Under the pieces are notes generated by a model, which was given only the letters and a program-made list of their open reading frames with translations, searched no databases and was not told the DNA's origin. Positions 26,701-34,239 of a stretch of 64,000 nucleotides of DNA are shown here, in pieces. Source of the DNA: Lewinellaceae bacterium (GTDB lineage: Bacteria > Bacteroidota > Bacteroidia > Chitinophagales > Saprospiraceae). Position 1 is the first letter of the stretch; each line of letters opens with the position of its first letter. Location of the stretch: positions 1 through 64,000 of the forward strand of contig JACJYE010000008.1 in NCBI GenBank assembly GCA_020636255.1. Direction: 5' to 3'. Made by a program: the position numbers and the translations under genes.

Positions 26701-27475
26701 CGATGATGGTACCGGAGAAGATCACGAACACGTTGTCTTCGCAGGCAGGCACAGAGAACTGGCCGTTGCCGGATACGTCAACGATCGGGTCGTTGTCCGG
26801 CTGCACGTTCACCACTACGTTGATCGTGCGGCTGCTTTGGTTGCCGTCATCATCCGTAGCGGTGATCACCACCGTCGTGTTGGCGCCTACCAGCGTACCG
26901 CTGGCCGGGCCTGTCACACTAACGCTCGGCTGGATGTCGCAGTCGTCAACAACAGCGTAGCTGTAGTTCAGGGGCACCATGCCGTCGGCATCGCAGGCGG
27001 GTACTTCCAGGGTGATCGTGTTCGGAGCATAGATCTCCGGTACGCGCTGGTCGTCCAGGACGATCACGAAGGTTTGCTGTACCGTGCCCGAGGGGCCGTT
27101 GGAAGTTACCGTTACGGTGTTGGTACCGATAGCGGCATTGATGTACAGGGCGTAGGTCACCTGCGTCAGGTTGTTCTGCGCCAGCACCAGCGAAGCCGAG
27201 GGGAACACCCCGAGGTTCGGGTTGGAGATGGTAGCCGTAACCGTAGGTACGCCTTGGAAATCCAGGGCTGCAACAGCCCATTGCAGGTTCATCCCACAAT
27301 CGCCTTCCGGCGGTGCGATATTCAGCGGGGAGGGCGGCGTGCCACCCGACGCATCTGATACTGTCAGAAACTGCGCCGTGGCTTGCTGCAATCCTACCAG
27401 GCCGAACACGAACACCAGGGCGATCATGCTGAACCAGTTGGAGGGAGAAGCGAAGGTAAATTTCGTTCTTTCCAT
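20756..27475 (-). CDS. Giant T9SS-secreted surface protein with Ig-like repeats, dockerin-like and cohesin-like domains
   Basis: 2239 residues with an N-terminal signal peptide (hydrophobic core about 17-34, ATAQ end). Residues about 40-1830 are a long series of HYR/Ig-like beta-sandwich units, many with paired cysteines and DNC or DDCD motifs (e.g. CDIQPSVSVTGPASG, ITATDDDGNQSS). Next come a carboxypeptidase-regulatory-like unit and dockerin-like helices (NGVSTFDLVLISKHILG; ADVNNSESITTLDLIQLRKLI) at about 1835-2014, a cohesin-like domain at about 2015-2150 and a type A sorting domain (YQNTPNPF... KKMVIVE) at about 2155-2239. It is likely exported by T9SS and displayed or shed as an adhesin or scaffold. 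Strong codon bias leaves very long open antisense frames, which are not genes. Confidence 0.85.
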   Translation of the reverse strand: MERTKFTFASPSNWFSMIALVFVFGLVGLQQATAQFLTVSDASGGTPPSPLNIAPPEGDCGMNLQWAVAALDFQGVPTVTATISNPNLGVFPSASLVLAQNNLTQVTYALYINAAIGTNTVTVTSNGPSGTVQQTFVIVLDDQRVPEIYAPNTITLEVPACDADGMVPLNYSYAVVDDCDIQPSVSVTGPASGTLVGANTTVVITATDDDGNQSSRTINVVVNVQPDNDPIVDVSGNGQFSVPACEDNVFVIFSGTIIDCNISATSNLTGQIAIAGAALTVTYIDEEDGFAYFEATGNLTPNSYLIFTTYGGVTVDHLVTVEQDAPQPPDVHMPGNLTFTLPQCTNAMDARWAVTITDECDPAIVGATFQLNGATITPVVTNTADGYFEFLTPITPASDGAVITASYTDGDNLTTSVDATLHVVSQPDTWAPIVVYPSQDINVELDPCDVDPAIIFFEVTATDNCDGDLTPTVTIAPPAAGAVIFPSAGGDTYGVAAYPGQYQILIEVTDAAGNLRQEDFFIVVTQDPAPPTNLACNDEVNVTLDANCQRLITADMVLEGSFGCADESDFFVNIVNDDDPTNGNILDGCGQFIYDVSYIGPTLTGPGQSGTSVQQFSSTGFTGPFAEANWTVDENIGNGGTGAIADVSFTTTAMTIQTLTSNYALASIIIPNDGHLSFSWTYNGADPNFDFFIFDLNGNNLINVTNAAAGTFDQDVEAGWLLLFEVNDDDLLPIGTATPSTAVISNFAFNYQVVVNGDPIWPYFNWEPCWGYINGEDKTAPILDCPDNTNQACFSPQQQNFTGSIATTDPSINTANYSCFQQFNAPGNGPHYYDLHYFQVNTEDYYTFVIVPTGGWAADLALYQGSFNQSNPCENILGFADVSVTYSGVTLPGAPELATTLPLRPYEDYYMFVTTDNAAATGDYVIYVFSQNGGLVGQWVTTTTTNPISWDVTTTTTFNPRPVAPFPGVLCFDLICDDLDWLLNNPASLPLVGQPVATDNCTVPTVTFTDTYVTPGDCAPTTLTRKFKATDSKGNSSVCSQIITIRKAALDDIQFPPLTVPIECDEDYITLANGNPSPETTGWPFLFTAQGIITLNDDYCNVGAAFEDGPRISVCDGAYKFVRTWTVLDWCVSASFPNAITYDQVIKVGDFTPPSVDCPLVDYGWGPQEPVYSTSPFGCTASFTVPLPDVSDNCSSWEVLSEIVTEVEVEDYNQYGILVGTHIDTVVVRTIPWNAPTRVVSGIPVGQHYFRYTVEDDCGNKVVTYCKFYVEDQIEPVATCDDNLHVSIGGGDFARIFATDIDEGSWDNCEIDRIEVRRNKFDPINYTCGTAFSAWGPYVDFFCCDVGVTVTIELRVIDKSGNINTCWLDIVPEEKVRPYCYAPHNTNIDCDDLPYDFDATDIDQLQALFGAPSADDNCEATASELPPAPNLECGFGTIIRRFRAVDIHGNQSNNFCQQVVTINEVHNYEIKFPKDASEICGAPSPDSVEVEEIGCDLLAISHTDEFFSASGDECYKIFRTWKVVNWCQYDGESDPFIVGRDEDCDNQPGDEAVWVLHRPNGYTYIDRDNDETEPNNVPLAFQNICWGIDDFWRKVDEDHPGFYQYLQLIKVYDNIDPKIIFTQPDDFCSYDNVNCTGLVTYPFEIDENCTPDDLTIKVFLDANADGTIDADLTNTGALSGTYPNYTITGNFPIGCHAFEVHVEDGCGNADAELLPFCVVDCKPPAPTCINGLAIELMPFDSDGDGTPDTGQTAIWASDFIVSPMTDCTGPVKYSINRSGDPADPSVTGLTLTCADTGTLVVEIWAWDGAGNGDFCETYILVQDNLFDLCGGAQLLAVSGAVSTETNSAVEDVQVSLSGQGAASMMTNASGAYAFTTLQEGYDYTVTPQRDGDYLNGVSTFDLVLISKHILGVQPLNSAYKMIAADVNNSESITTLDLIQLRKLILSIDTEFTNNTSWRFVERSYVFPNPANPWFEDFPEVVNINNLPATGISSADFVAVKIGDVNLDAETNSFMSVEQRDIVGAFAFQVADEAVKAGNEYTVSFAAGSADVDGYQGTLTFDNAALELVDVINGVATEENFGLTRLSEGAIATSWNGKVEAGQNLFSLVFRAKTDGQLSELLSISNRVTKAEAYNRAGEYMDVAIQFSTGTVVSAGFELYQNTPNPFKGETAIGFNLPADAQVTMTISDVTGKVVKLVRVDGVKGYNRVVVSSNGLPAGVLTYTVSTADFTATKKMVIVE

Positions 27476-27910
27476 AAGATCACGATTTGTTAAGAATTAG
27501 GTAAAAATGATTATGATTATGATGCTTCTAAAAAGCCATACTCAATAATAACTTTCTGATGTGCGGGCCGTCTGAATCCATTACCGTAAAAAAGCACAGC
27601 AGAAGTTGTCGTCGTCTTTGTGTTTTGCCTGAGGCCGCAATATCAGGTATTTCAAGCGGGCACTGCAACGGTTTGCAGCCTGAAGTATCGGGGGAGCCTG
27701 AAGGGGTTTAGCTTTAACTTGAAACCAAAAGTGTTGTCAGCTTGCAATGTTCGTGAAGAGGCCGTAAAATGTGGCCTGAATAGAAAGAATGGAATTCGGG
27801 AAGGGTAGATTTCCGGATCATAGGCTCGTCTCAGTACTTCATGGGAATTATAACAAACAATGCAAAAGTATTTTTTCCATTTATAATTTCCAAGACAAAA
27901 CACAACTTTT
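27476..27910. other. 435-bp gap upstream of the giant gene
   Basis: No gene is supported here. Two short overlapping frames on opposite strands (62 and 83 codons) have no family character. The region is A/T-rich next to the giant gene's start and presumably holds its promoter; no clear TAnnTTTG box with a matching -33 element was found. Confidence 0.5.
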
Positions 27911-29485
27911 TTAAAAAGTTCTGCCCCCGGCCTTTGCCAGCCCCTGTCGCTCCAGAAACTTGCGGTGGATGATCTCCTGTACCGGTATGCCTTCTATCTT
28001 AGACTCCAGCCATGAAATGATATCGAGGTAAAGAAAAGGCCGCCTTTCGAAAGGGTCGTTTTCGTGCTTGGATAGCTTTTCCTTCAAATGGATGAACTCT
28101 TCTCGTAGCTCAACGGCGCGCATGCGGGGTATACGACGCAGGAATCGGAAGATCTCGCGTTGTACGGCATGCAGGTCCTCCATTTTGGCCAGGAAGCGGT
28201 ACACGGATTTCACCTGGTATTCCACCAGTTGGGCATTGCCCAGTTCGAAGTGGGCGATGAGGTTGAGAATACGCGCAAAACACTGAATGTCAGCACGATA
28301 GTCCGGATTTTTCTGATTGATGATGAGGTTGAGGTAATCGATGGCCGTAGCGTTGTCGCCGCTTCCGAAATAGAGGCAGGCGATGCGGTAGTAAAAGACC
28401 ATAACCTGGTGGTCGTCCCAGTTGTAACGGTCTTCATCGATCAGCTGCATTAATTCCGGCGCCATGCCAAGGCCCCTGCTGAAGGTCCCTTCCAAAAAGT
28501 GTTTTTTAATGGTGTGCACATATATAAAGAGGTAGTACAAGCCTTCGATGTTAGCTGACTGCCCGATGTCGTACACTTCGGGAAAACGCCGCAGCTCTTC
28601 CAGTACTTCGACAAAACGCCCGTACTGCAGGGTATTGAACAAAGCATTGAGCAGGTTGTGCAGCCCTTTCAGGTACATGGGTGCATGAAGCCCTCTGAGT
28701 TCGGGATCTTCTTCGAACAAGCTCACCCACTTCTGAGCATAACGGTAGCACAGGGGAAAATCCTGAATAATATAATAGTACCAGACGTGCGCCTGGCAAA
28801 AATGCACCTTACCCATAAAATCGAGCCCCTGATAACCGATCCTGGGCAGGTTGGCCTGAAAGAACTCCTGAACATAGTAAAAGTCCTTGCGGTTGCGCAC
28901 ATATCCGACCTTCAGATACAAACCGTACAGCTGCAGAGACAGGTTGGAAAAGAGGCTGACCTTTTCCATAGTCTGATACAACCTCTGTGACTCTTCGGTC
29001 AGCTCTTCAGCCCGGCCTTCTATGCTGCGGGTGATGTACTGCCCCTCAATGTGTTTTTCGAATTCGAGAATCTCCAGCGCCAATGCGTAGTACCTGCCCC
29101 TGTATGCCCGCTCCTTGGCCTTGTCCAGGATGTCGAGGCTCTGCCGGTACAGGCCCTTGTTGTACAACACCCTGCCATAATCGACCATCTCCCGCAACTG
29201 AATGTCCTCGTTATGGCTGGAGTTCAACAGGCGCAGGCTGATCAGCAGCTGTTTGTACAGGTGGGCCTTGAGGTTCGACAACTGCCGTTTCTTGATGTCG
29301 GGCAGCTTCTTCAGGATCAGAGGCTCGTCATACTCCTGGTGTTTTTCCAGAAAATCGAACAACTTTAGAAAAAGAATGTCGTCAGAAGCCTGATTGCGGC
29401 GTACAAACAAACGGAAATGCCTTTTCTCAGCACGGGTCATCGACCGCACCAGCTGCATGAGGTCATCGGTTTTCTGTTTAGGCAT
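27911..29485 (-). CDS. Helical-repeat (TPR-like) hypothetical protein
   Basis: 524 residues from MPKQKTDDLMQLVRSMTRAEKRHFRLF; an in-frame start 42 codons upstream adds an unlikely segment. It is almost wholly helical with repeated aromatic and Leu patterns (e.g. VLYNKGLYRQSLDILDKAKE, MVFYYRIACLYFGSGDNATA), consistent with degenerate TPRs. The N-terminal SMTRAEKRHFRLF motif resembles a recurrent Bacteroidota protein type of unknown role. No signal peptide or membrane segment is seen. It is divergent from leuA, with about 190 bp between starts. Confidence 0.75.
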   Translation of the reverse strand: MPKQKTDDLMQLVRSMTRAEKRHFRLFVRRNQASDDILFLKLFDFLEKHQEYDEPLILKKLPDIKKRQLSNLKAHLYKQLLISLRLLNSSHNEDIQLREMVDYGRVLYNKGLYRQSLDILDKAKERAYRGRYYALALEILEFEKHIEGQYITRSIEGRAEELTEESQRLYQTMEKVSLFSNLSLQLYGLYLKVGYVRNRKDFYYVQEFFQANLPRIGYQGLDFMGKVHFCQAHVWYYYIIQDFPLCYRYAQKWVSLFEEDPELRGLHAPMYLKGLHNLLNALFNTLQYGRFVEVLEELRRFPEVYDIGQSANIEGLYYLFIYVHTIKKHFLEGTFSRGLGMAPELMQLIDEDRYNWDDHQVMVFYYRIACLYFGSGDNATAIDYLNLIINQKNPDYRADIQCFARILNLIAHFELGNAQLVEYQVKSVYRFLAKMEDLHAVQREIFRFLRRIPRMRAVELREEFIHLKEKLSKHENDPFERRPFLYLDIISWLESKIEGIPVQEIIHRKFLERQGLAKAGGRTF

Positions 29486-29598
29486 TGTAATTGTTTTTAG
29501 TGCAACCTTTTGGCTGCCAGCTTTTTGTAAAAAGCACACTAAGCTTCTAACCTGTAGTAATACCCGAATTTGATTTTTACCGCCTTGCCAAAGCCCAA

Positions 29599-29606
29599 TA
29601 TCTTTG
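29599..29606 (+). promoter_or_regulatory. -7 promoter box before leuA
   Basis: TATCTTTG fits the Bacteroidota -7 consensus TAnnTTTG exactly, 65 bp before the leuA ATG. The best upstream TTTG (29569-29572) is 26 bp away, a little far for a -33 element, so promoter strength is uncertain. No leader peptide rich in leucine codons is seen. Confidence 0.45.
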
Positions 29607-29671
29607 ACCACTCAGTTGTATCAGACGAAAAATAGCAAAACTTCTCTTTTTAGAAAAAATCCTATCAGGCC

Positions 29672-30838
29672 ATGGCAGACAATAGCGTTTTTATATTTGA
29701 CACGACCCTGCGCGACGGCGAGCAGGTGCCCGGCTGTAAATTGAACACCGAGCAAAAGATCGAGATCGCACTCCAACTGGAACACCTGGGCGTCGATGTG
29801 ATCGAGGCCGGCTTCCCAATCTCCAGCCCCGGCGATTTCCGCTCTGTAGAGGCTATCTGCCAGGCCGTCCGGCAACCCATCGTCTGCGGGCTGTCCCGGG
29901 CCGTGGATAAAGATATCCAGGTAGCTGCCGAGGCCCTGAAAAAGGCCAAACGCCCCCGCATTCACACGGGTATCGGCACTTCGGATTCCCACATCAACTA
30001 CAAGCTTCGCAGCACCAGGGAAGAGATCCTGGAACGCGCAGTACGCGCTGTCAAGTTCGCGAAAAGATTTGTAGAAGACGTGGAATTCTACGCTGAAGAC
30101 GCCGGCCGTACCGATAACGAATACCTGGCGCGGGTGATCGAGGCCGTTGTGGCCGCCGGCGCCACTGTTCTCAATATCCCGGACACGACAGGCTACTGCC
30201 TGCCGGAAGAATACGGCGCCAAGATCGCCTATCTGAAGGAAAACGTTAAAGGGATCGACAAGGCCATCCTGTCGACCCACTGCCATAATGACCTGGGCCT
30301 GGCCACGGCCAATTCCATCGCCGGGGTCCAGAACGGCGCGCGGCAGATCGAATGCACCATTAACGGCATCGGCGAAAGGGCAGGTAATACTTCTCTGGAA
30401 GAAGTGGTGATGATCATGCGCCAGCATCCATACCTCAACCTCCAGACCAACATCAACACCCGGCTGATCTACTCGACCAGCCGCCTGGTGTCCGACAGCA
30501 TGGGCATGCCGGTGCAGCCCAACAAGGCTATCGTCGGCGCCAATGCCTTTGCCCATTCTTCGGGCATTCACCAGGACGGCGTCATCAAGCGCCGGGATAC
30601 CTATGAGATCATCGACCCTCTCGAAGTCGGGGTCGACCACTCCAAGATCGTGCTCACCGCACGCAGCGGGCGGGCAGCTATCGCCTATCGCGCCAAAAAT
30701 ATCGGCTACGACCTGACCAAAGACGAACTGGATGCCGTATACGCTAACTTCCTGCAGGTAGCCGACCAGAAAAAGGAAGTGGAAGACCAGGACCTGCAAA
30801 AGATCATTACCAGCCACATCAGTACAATCTATGGGTAA
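29672..30838 (+). CDS. leuA: 2-Isopropylmalate synthase, short form without allosteric domain
   Basis: A 388-residue DRE-TIM metallolyase condensing acetyl-CoA with 2-oxoisovalerate, the first step of leucine synthesis. Motifs are FIFDTTLRDGEQVPG, the HCHNDLGLATANS metal-binding histidines and INGIGERAGNTSLEE, followed by the helical subdomains with HSSGIHQDG. Classical LeuA has about 510-550 residues with a C-terminal leucine-binding domain; this one stops after the subdomains, so feedback inhibition by that route is not expected. Homocitrate or citramalate synthase is an alternative on sequence alone, but the leuC, leuD and leuB neighbours support LeuA. It overlaps leuC by 8 bp. Confidence 0.88.
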   Translation: MADNSVFIFDTTLRDGEQVPGCKLNTEQKIEIALQLEHLGVDVIEAGFPISSPGDFRSVEAICQAVRQPIVCGLSRAVDKDIQVAAEALKKAKRPRIHTGIGTSDSHINYKLRSTREEILERAVRAVKFAKRFVEDVEFYAEDAGRTDNEYLARVIEAVVAAGATVLNIPDTTGYCLPEEYGAKIAYLKENVKGIDKAILSTHCHNDLGLATANSIAGVQNGARQIECTINGIGERAGNTSLEEVVMIMRQHPYLNLQTNINTRLIYSTSRLVSDSMGMPVQPNKAIVGANAFAHSSGIHQDGVIKRRDTYEIIDPLEVGVDHSKIVLTARSGRAAIAYRAKNIGYDLTKDELDAVYANFLQVADQKKEVEDQDLQKIITSHISTIYG

Positions 30839-32225
30839 GACATTATTCGACAAGATATGGGATGCTCACGTCGTCACCCAGGTAGAAGGCGGGGCCGACG
30901 TACTTTATATCGACCGGCATTTCATCCACGAGGTTACCAGCCCCCAGGCCTTTGACGGGCTGCGGGCGCGCCAGATCCCGGTTTTACGGCCCAGGCAGAC
31001 GGTGGCCACCGCCGACCATAACGTCCCCACCCGCGGGCAGCACCTGCCCATCAGCGAGCAGCTGTCGCGTTTCCAGGTGGAAAAACTCACGGAAAACTGC
31101 ACCGAATTCGGCCTGGAGCTCTATGGGCTCGGCCATCACTACCAGGGCATCGTACACGTCATAGGGCCGGAACTCGGCATCACCAGGCCGGGCATGACCA
31201 TCGTCTGTGGCGATAGCCATACCTCCACACATGGCGCTTTCGGCTGCATCGCCTTCGGTATCGGCACCAGCGAAGTGGAACAGGTGCTTGCCACGCAATG
31301 CGTGCTCCAGAAAAAACCCCGGCGCATGCGCATCACCATCGACGGCCAGCTGCAGCAGGGCGTGCTGTCGAAAGATATCATCCTGTACATCATTTCAAAG
31401 CTGACGGCCAGCGGCGGCACCGGCCATTTTGTGGAATACGCAGGCTCTGCCATCAGGAGCCTGTCGATGGAAGCGCGCATGACCATCTGCAATATGAGCA
31501 TAGAAATGGGCGCCCGCGGTGGGCTCATCGCCCCCGACGAAACGGCCTTCGACTACATCCGTGGCAGGGCTTTTGCGCCGCAGGGCGAGGATTTCGAAGC
31601 AGCCGTCGAGTACTGGCGCACGCTGTATTCGGATGAGGACGCCGTTTTCGACACCGAACACCGCTTCCGCGCCGAAGATATCGAACCAATGGTGACCTAC
31701 GGCACCAACCCCGGCATGGGCATCGGCATCAGCCAGGCCGTACCGGATGTGCCTGCCGGTAGCAGCGAACAGACGTTCCAGAAATCGCTGTCCTATATGG
31801 GCCTGCACAGCGGTGAAAAAATGGCAGGAAAACCCGTCAACTACGTCTTTATCGGCAGCTGCACCAACTCGCGCATCGAGGACCTGCGCCTCGTAGCGGC
31901 CTTCGTTAAAGGCAAAAAAAAGGCGGACAACGTTTACGCTATGGTCGTGCCGGGCTCCAAACAGGTAGAGGCGCAGGCCAAAGCAGAAGGGCTGGACCTC
32001 ATCTTCCAGCAAGCCGGTTTCGATTTTCGCGAGCCGGGCTGCTCCGCTTGCCTGGGCATGAACGAAGACAAGATCCCAAAAGGGGAATATTGCGTATCTA
32101 CTTCTAACCGCAACTTCGAAGGACGACAGGGCCCCGGCGCACGCACCATCCTGGCCAGCCCGCTCACAGCGGCGGCCACGGCCATCGCCGGCAGGATCGT
32201 CGACGTCCGGGATACCCTGAACTAA
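30831..32225 (+). CDS. leuC: 3-Isopropylmalate dehydratase large subunit
   Basis: A 464-residue aconitase-superfamily subunit. CGDSHTSTHGAFGCIAFGIGTSE, the FIGSCTNSR cluster-binding segment and the later CSACLGMNED give the three 4Fe-4S cysteines. With LeuD it isomerises 2- to 3-isopropylmalate. It overlaps leuA by 8 bp, and leuD starts 9 bp after its stop. Length is normal. Confidence 0.96.
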   Translation: MGKTLFDKIWDAHVVTQVEGGADVLYIDRHFIHEVTSPQAFDGLRARQIPVLRPRQTVATADHNVPTRGQHLPISEQLSRFQVEKLTENCTEFGLELYGLGHHYQGIVHVIGPELGITRPGMTIVCGDSHTSTHGAFGCIAFGIGTSEVEQVLATQCVLQKKPRRMRITIDGQLQQGVLSKDIILYIISKLTASGGTGHFVEYAGSAIRSLSMEARMTICNMSIEMGARGGLIAPDETAFDYIRGRAFAPQGEDFEAAVEYWRTLYSDEDAVFDTEHRFRAEDIEPMVTYGTNPGMGIGISQAVPDVPAGSSEQTFQKSLSYMGLHSGEKMAGKPVNYVFIGSCTNSRIEDLRLVAAFVKGKKKADNVYAMVVPGSKQVEAQAKAEGLDLIFQQAGFDFREPGCSACLGMNEDKIPKGEYCVSTSNRNFEGRQGPGARTILASPLTAAATAIAGRIVDVRDTLN

Positions 32226-32234
32226 GCTGTAATC

Positions 32235-32837
32235 ATGGAAAAATTTCACACCATCCTGTCAAGCGCCGTGCCACTGCCCATCGAGGAAGTGGATACGGAC
32301 CAGATCATCCCGGCGCGCTTCCTCAAGGCCACGACCCGCGAAGGCTTCGGCGACAACCTGTTCTGCGACTGGCGCTTTCATCCTGATGGCTCGCCAAAAG
32401 CGGATTTTGTGCTCAACAACCCGGTTTACAGCGGCCAGGTCCTGGTGGCCGGGCGAAACTTCGGCTGCGGCTCCAGCCGCGAACACGCCGCCTGGGCGCT
32501 GTCCGGTTATGGGTTCCGCGTCGTCGTATCCAGCTTTTTTGCCGATATCTTCCGGGGTAACGCCCTCAACAACGGCCTGTTGCCGGTACAAGTGTCGGAC
32601 AGCTTCCTTCACGCTATCTTTTCGGCCATCGAGGCCAACCCCAAGGCGATGTTCGAGGTTAATCTTGAAAATCAGGCATTTACCATAATTTCTACCGGGC
32701 AATCGGAACATTTCGAGATCAGCCCGTATAAAAAGATGTGCCTGCTCAATGGCTACGACGATATCGACTTCCTGCTAAGCCTTAAGGACAAGGTCGCGAG
32801 CTTCGAGCAAGGGCATGAAAAGGTATTGATCCAATAA
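32235..32837 (+). CDS. leuD: 3-Isopropylmalate dehydratase small subunit
   Basis: A 200-residue swivel-domain subunit. IEEVDTDQIIPARFLKATT and NFGCGSSREHAAWAL are the family motifs, the latter binding substrate at the LeuC interface; SSFFADIFRGNALNNGLLPV follows. It works as a heterodimer with LeuC. It is third in the leu operon. Confidence 0.96.
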   Translation: MEKFHTILSSAVPLPIEEVDTDQIIPARFLKATTREGFGDNLFCDWRFHPDGSPKADFVLNNPVYSGQVLVAGRNFGCGSSREHAAWALSGYGFRVVVSSFFADIFRGNALNNGLLPVQVSDSFLHAIFSAIEANPKAMFEVNLENQAFTIISTGQSEHFEISPYKKMCLLNGYDDIDFLLSLKDKVASFEQGHEKVLIQ

Positions 32838-32868
32838 CGCGAAAGACTATTCACTCAAATCGTTTCCC

Positions 32869-33999
32869 ATGGCTTCCATTAAAAAAACGCGGATCGCCGT
32901 ATTGCCCGGCGATGGTATTGGCCCGGAAGTAACCGAGCAGGCAGTAAAAGTGCTCGATGCCGTAAGCGAACGCTTCGGCACGCATTTCGAATATTGTTAT
33001 GCCGAAGTAGGCGCCGTGGCCATCGACCATACGGGCTCTCCCCTGCCGGACGCCACCCTCGAGGCCTGCCTCCATGCCGATGCCGTGCTCTTCGGCGCCA
33101 TCGGCCACCCCAAATACGATAACGACCCCGACGCTAAAGTACGCCCCGAGCAGGGCCTGCTGAAGCTGCGCAAGGAACTGGGGCTCTTCGCCAATATCCG
33201 GCCCGTCACGACCTATGAGAAGCTGCTCCACCTGTCTCCTTTGAGGCCGGAAAAGATCAAGGGCGTGGACGTCGTCATCTTCCGCGAACTGACGGGCGGC
33301 ATCTATTTCGGGGAAAAAGGAACCACTGCTGATGGGCGTACAGCCTACGACACCTGTACGTACACAGTAGAAGAGATCGAACGCATCGCCCGCCTGGCCT
33401 TTGAACAGGCCCGGCGCCGGCGCAACAAGCTTACCCTGGTCGATAAGGCCAACGTGATGGAAACGTCACGGCTGTGGCGCCGCAGCCTCAGAGAGCTGGC
33501 CTCCGAATATCCTGATGTCGAACTCGACTTCATGTTTGTCGACAATGCCGCCATGCAACTCATTCAGTACCCCGGCCAGTTTGACGTCATCCTGACCGAG
33601 AACCTCTTCGGCGATGTCCTCTCGGATGAAGCCAGCGTGCTCACCGGCTCGATGGGCCTGCTGCCATCGGCATCCATCGGTGTACATACGTCGCTTTTCG
33701 AGCCTATCCATGGCTCCTATCCCCAGGCTGCCGGCCAGGATATTGCCAACCCGATGGCTGCCATACTCTCGGCCGCTATGCTGGTGGAAGCGCTCGGCAT
33801 GCAGGAAGCGGCTACGGCCATCCGGTTCTCCGTCCAGCACATCCTGGAAAAAGGCATCGGCACGCAGGAGCTGCAGCCCGCTATCGTCTACAGCTGTTCC
33901 CAGATCGGCGATCTGGCCGCACACCTGGTAGCAGACCCCCGGGAAGAAATCCTGGTCAAAACGGATAAGATCAGCCAGGGCATTTCTACCATTATATAA
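32869..33999 (+). CDS. leuB: 3-Isopropylmalate dehydrogenase
   Basis: A 376-residue isocitrate/isopropylmalate dehydrogenase. The N-terminal IAVLPGDGIGPEVTEQAV, RPEQGLLKLRKELGLFANIRPV, the FRELTGGIYFGEKG segment and DNAAMQLIQYPGQFDVILTEN with the metal-binding Asp are visible. It oxidises 3-isopropylmalate to the leucine keto acid using NAD. It is the last gene of the leu operon; hairpins at 34019-34041 and 34073-34103 follow. Confidence 0.96.
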   Translation: MASIKKTRIAVLPGDGIGPEVTEQAVKVLDAVSERFGTHFEYCYAEVGAVAIDHTGSPLPDATLEACLHADAVLFGAIGHPKYDNDPDAKVRPEQGLLKLRKELGLFANIRPVTTYEKLLHLSPLRPEKIKGVDVVIFRELTGGIYFGEKGTTADGRTAYDTCTYTVEEIERIARLAFEQARRRRNKLTLVDKANVMETSRLWRRSLRELASEYPDVELDFMFVDNAAMQLIQYPGQFDVILTENLFGDVLSDEASVLTGSMGLLPSASIGVHTSLFEPIHGSYPQAAGQDIANPMAAILSAAMLVEALGMQEAATAIRFSVQHILEKGIGTQELQPAIVYSCSQIGDLAAHLVADPREEILVKTDKISQGISTII

Positions 34000-34018
34000 C
34001 AGTGGCCTGATTATTCGC

Positions 34019-34041
34019 GCCGCGGGCCGGATGCCCGCGGC
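34019..34041. other. G+C-rich hairpin after leuB
   Basis: GCCGCGGGC-CGGAT-GCCCGCGGC forms perfect 9-bp arms 20 bp after the leuB stop, without a T-run. It may aid termination or protect the 3' end of the leu transcript. Confidence 0.5.
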
Positions 34042-34072
34042 CCAGTACATAAAGACAACGATTTGAGTTTTC

Positions 34073-34103
34073 GGGGGCGTGCAGTTTTGCAGCCCCTTCT
34101 TTT
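34073..34103 (+). terminator. Terminator downstream of the leu operon
   Basis: GGGGCGTGCA-GTTT-TGCAGCCCC with one bulged base, then TTCTTTTATT. It lies between leuB and recQ and should end the leu transcript. Confidence 0.65.
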
Positions 34104-34217
34104 ATTGTCCAGCGCCTCCCGATAAACGGGATTTTTGCCCGCTTCTGCTTATATTTCCCCTTTGTAACAATCAAACATGGATCCTTGATCGCCTTTTTGC
34201 CGCAACATGAACGGCTT

Positions 34218-34234
34218 CCAAACAAGCTCTTAAA
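34218..34234 (+). repeat. Half copy of the short repeat (CCAAACAAGCTCTTAAA) before recQ
   Basis: It matches the right half of the 15428-15451 element and ends 5 bp before the recQ-like ATG at 34240. It is the third unrelated gene with this word directly ahead of its start. Confidence 0.55.
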
Positions 34235-34239
34235 CACCC

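Noticed and set aside
24869..27358. 829-codon open frame on the plus strand
   Set aside because: It lies wholly opposite the giant surface-protein gene, whose minus-strand reading has a signal peptide, domains and a sorting signal. The plus-strand protein has an Arg/Val-rich composition and no recognisable domain.
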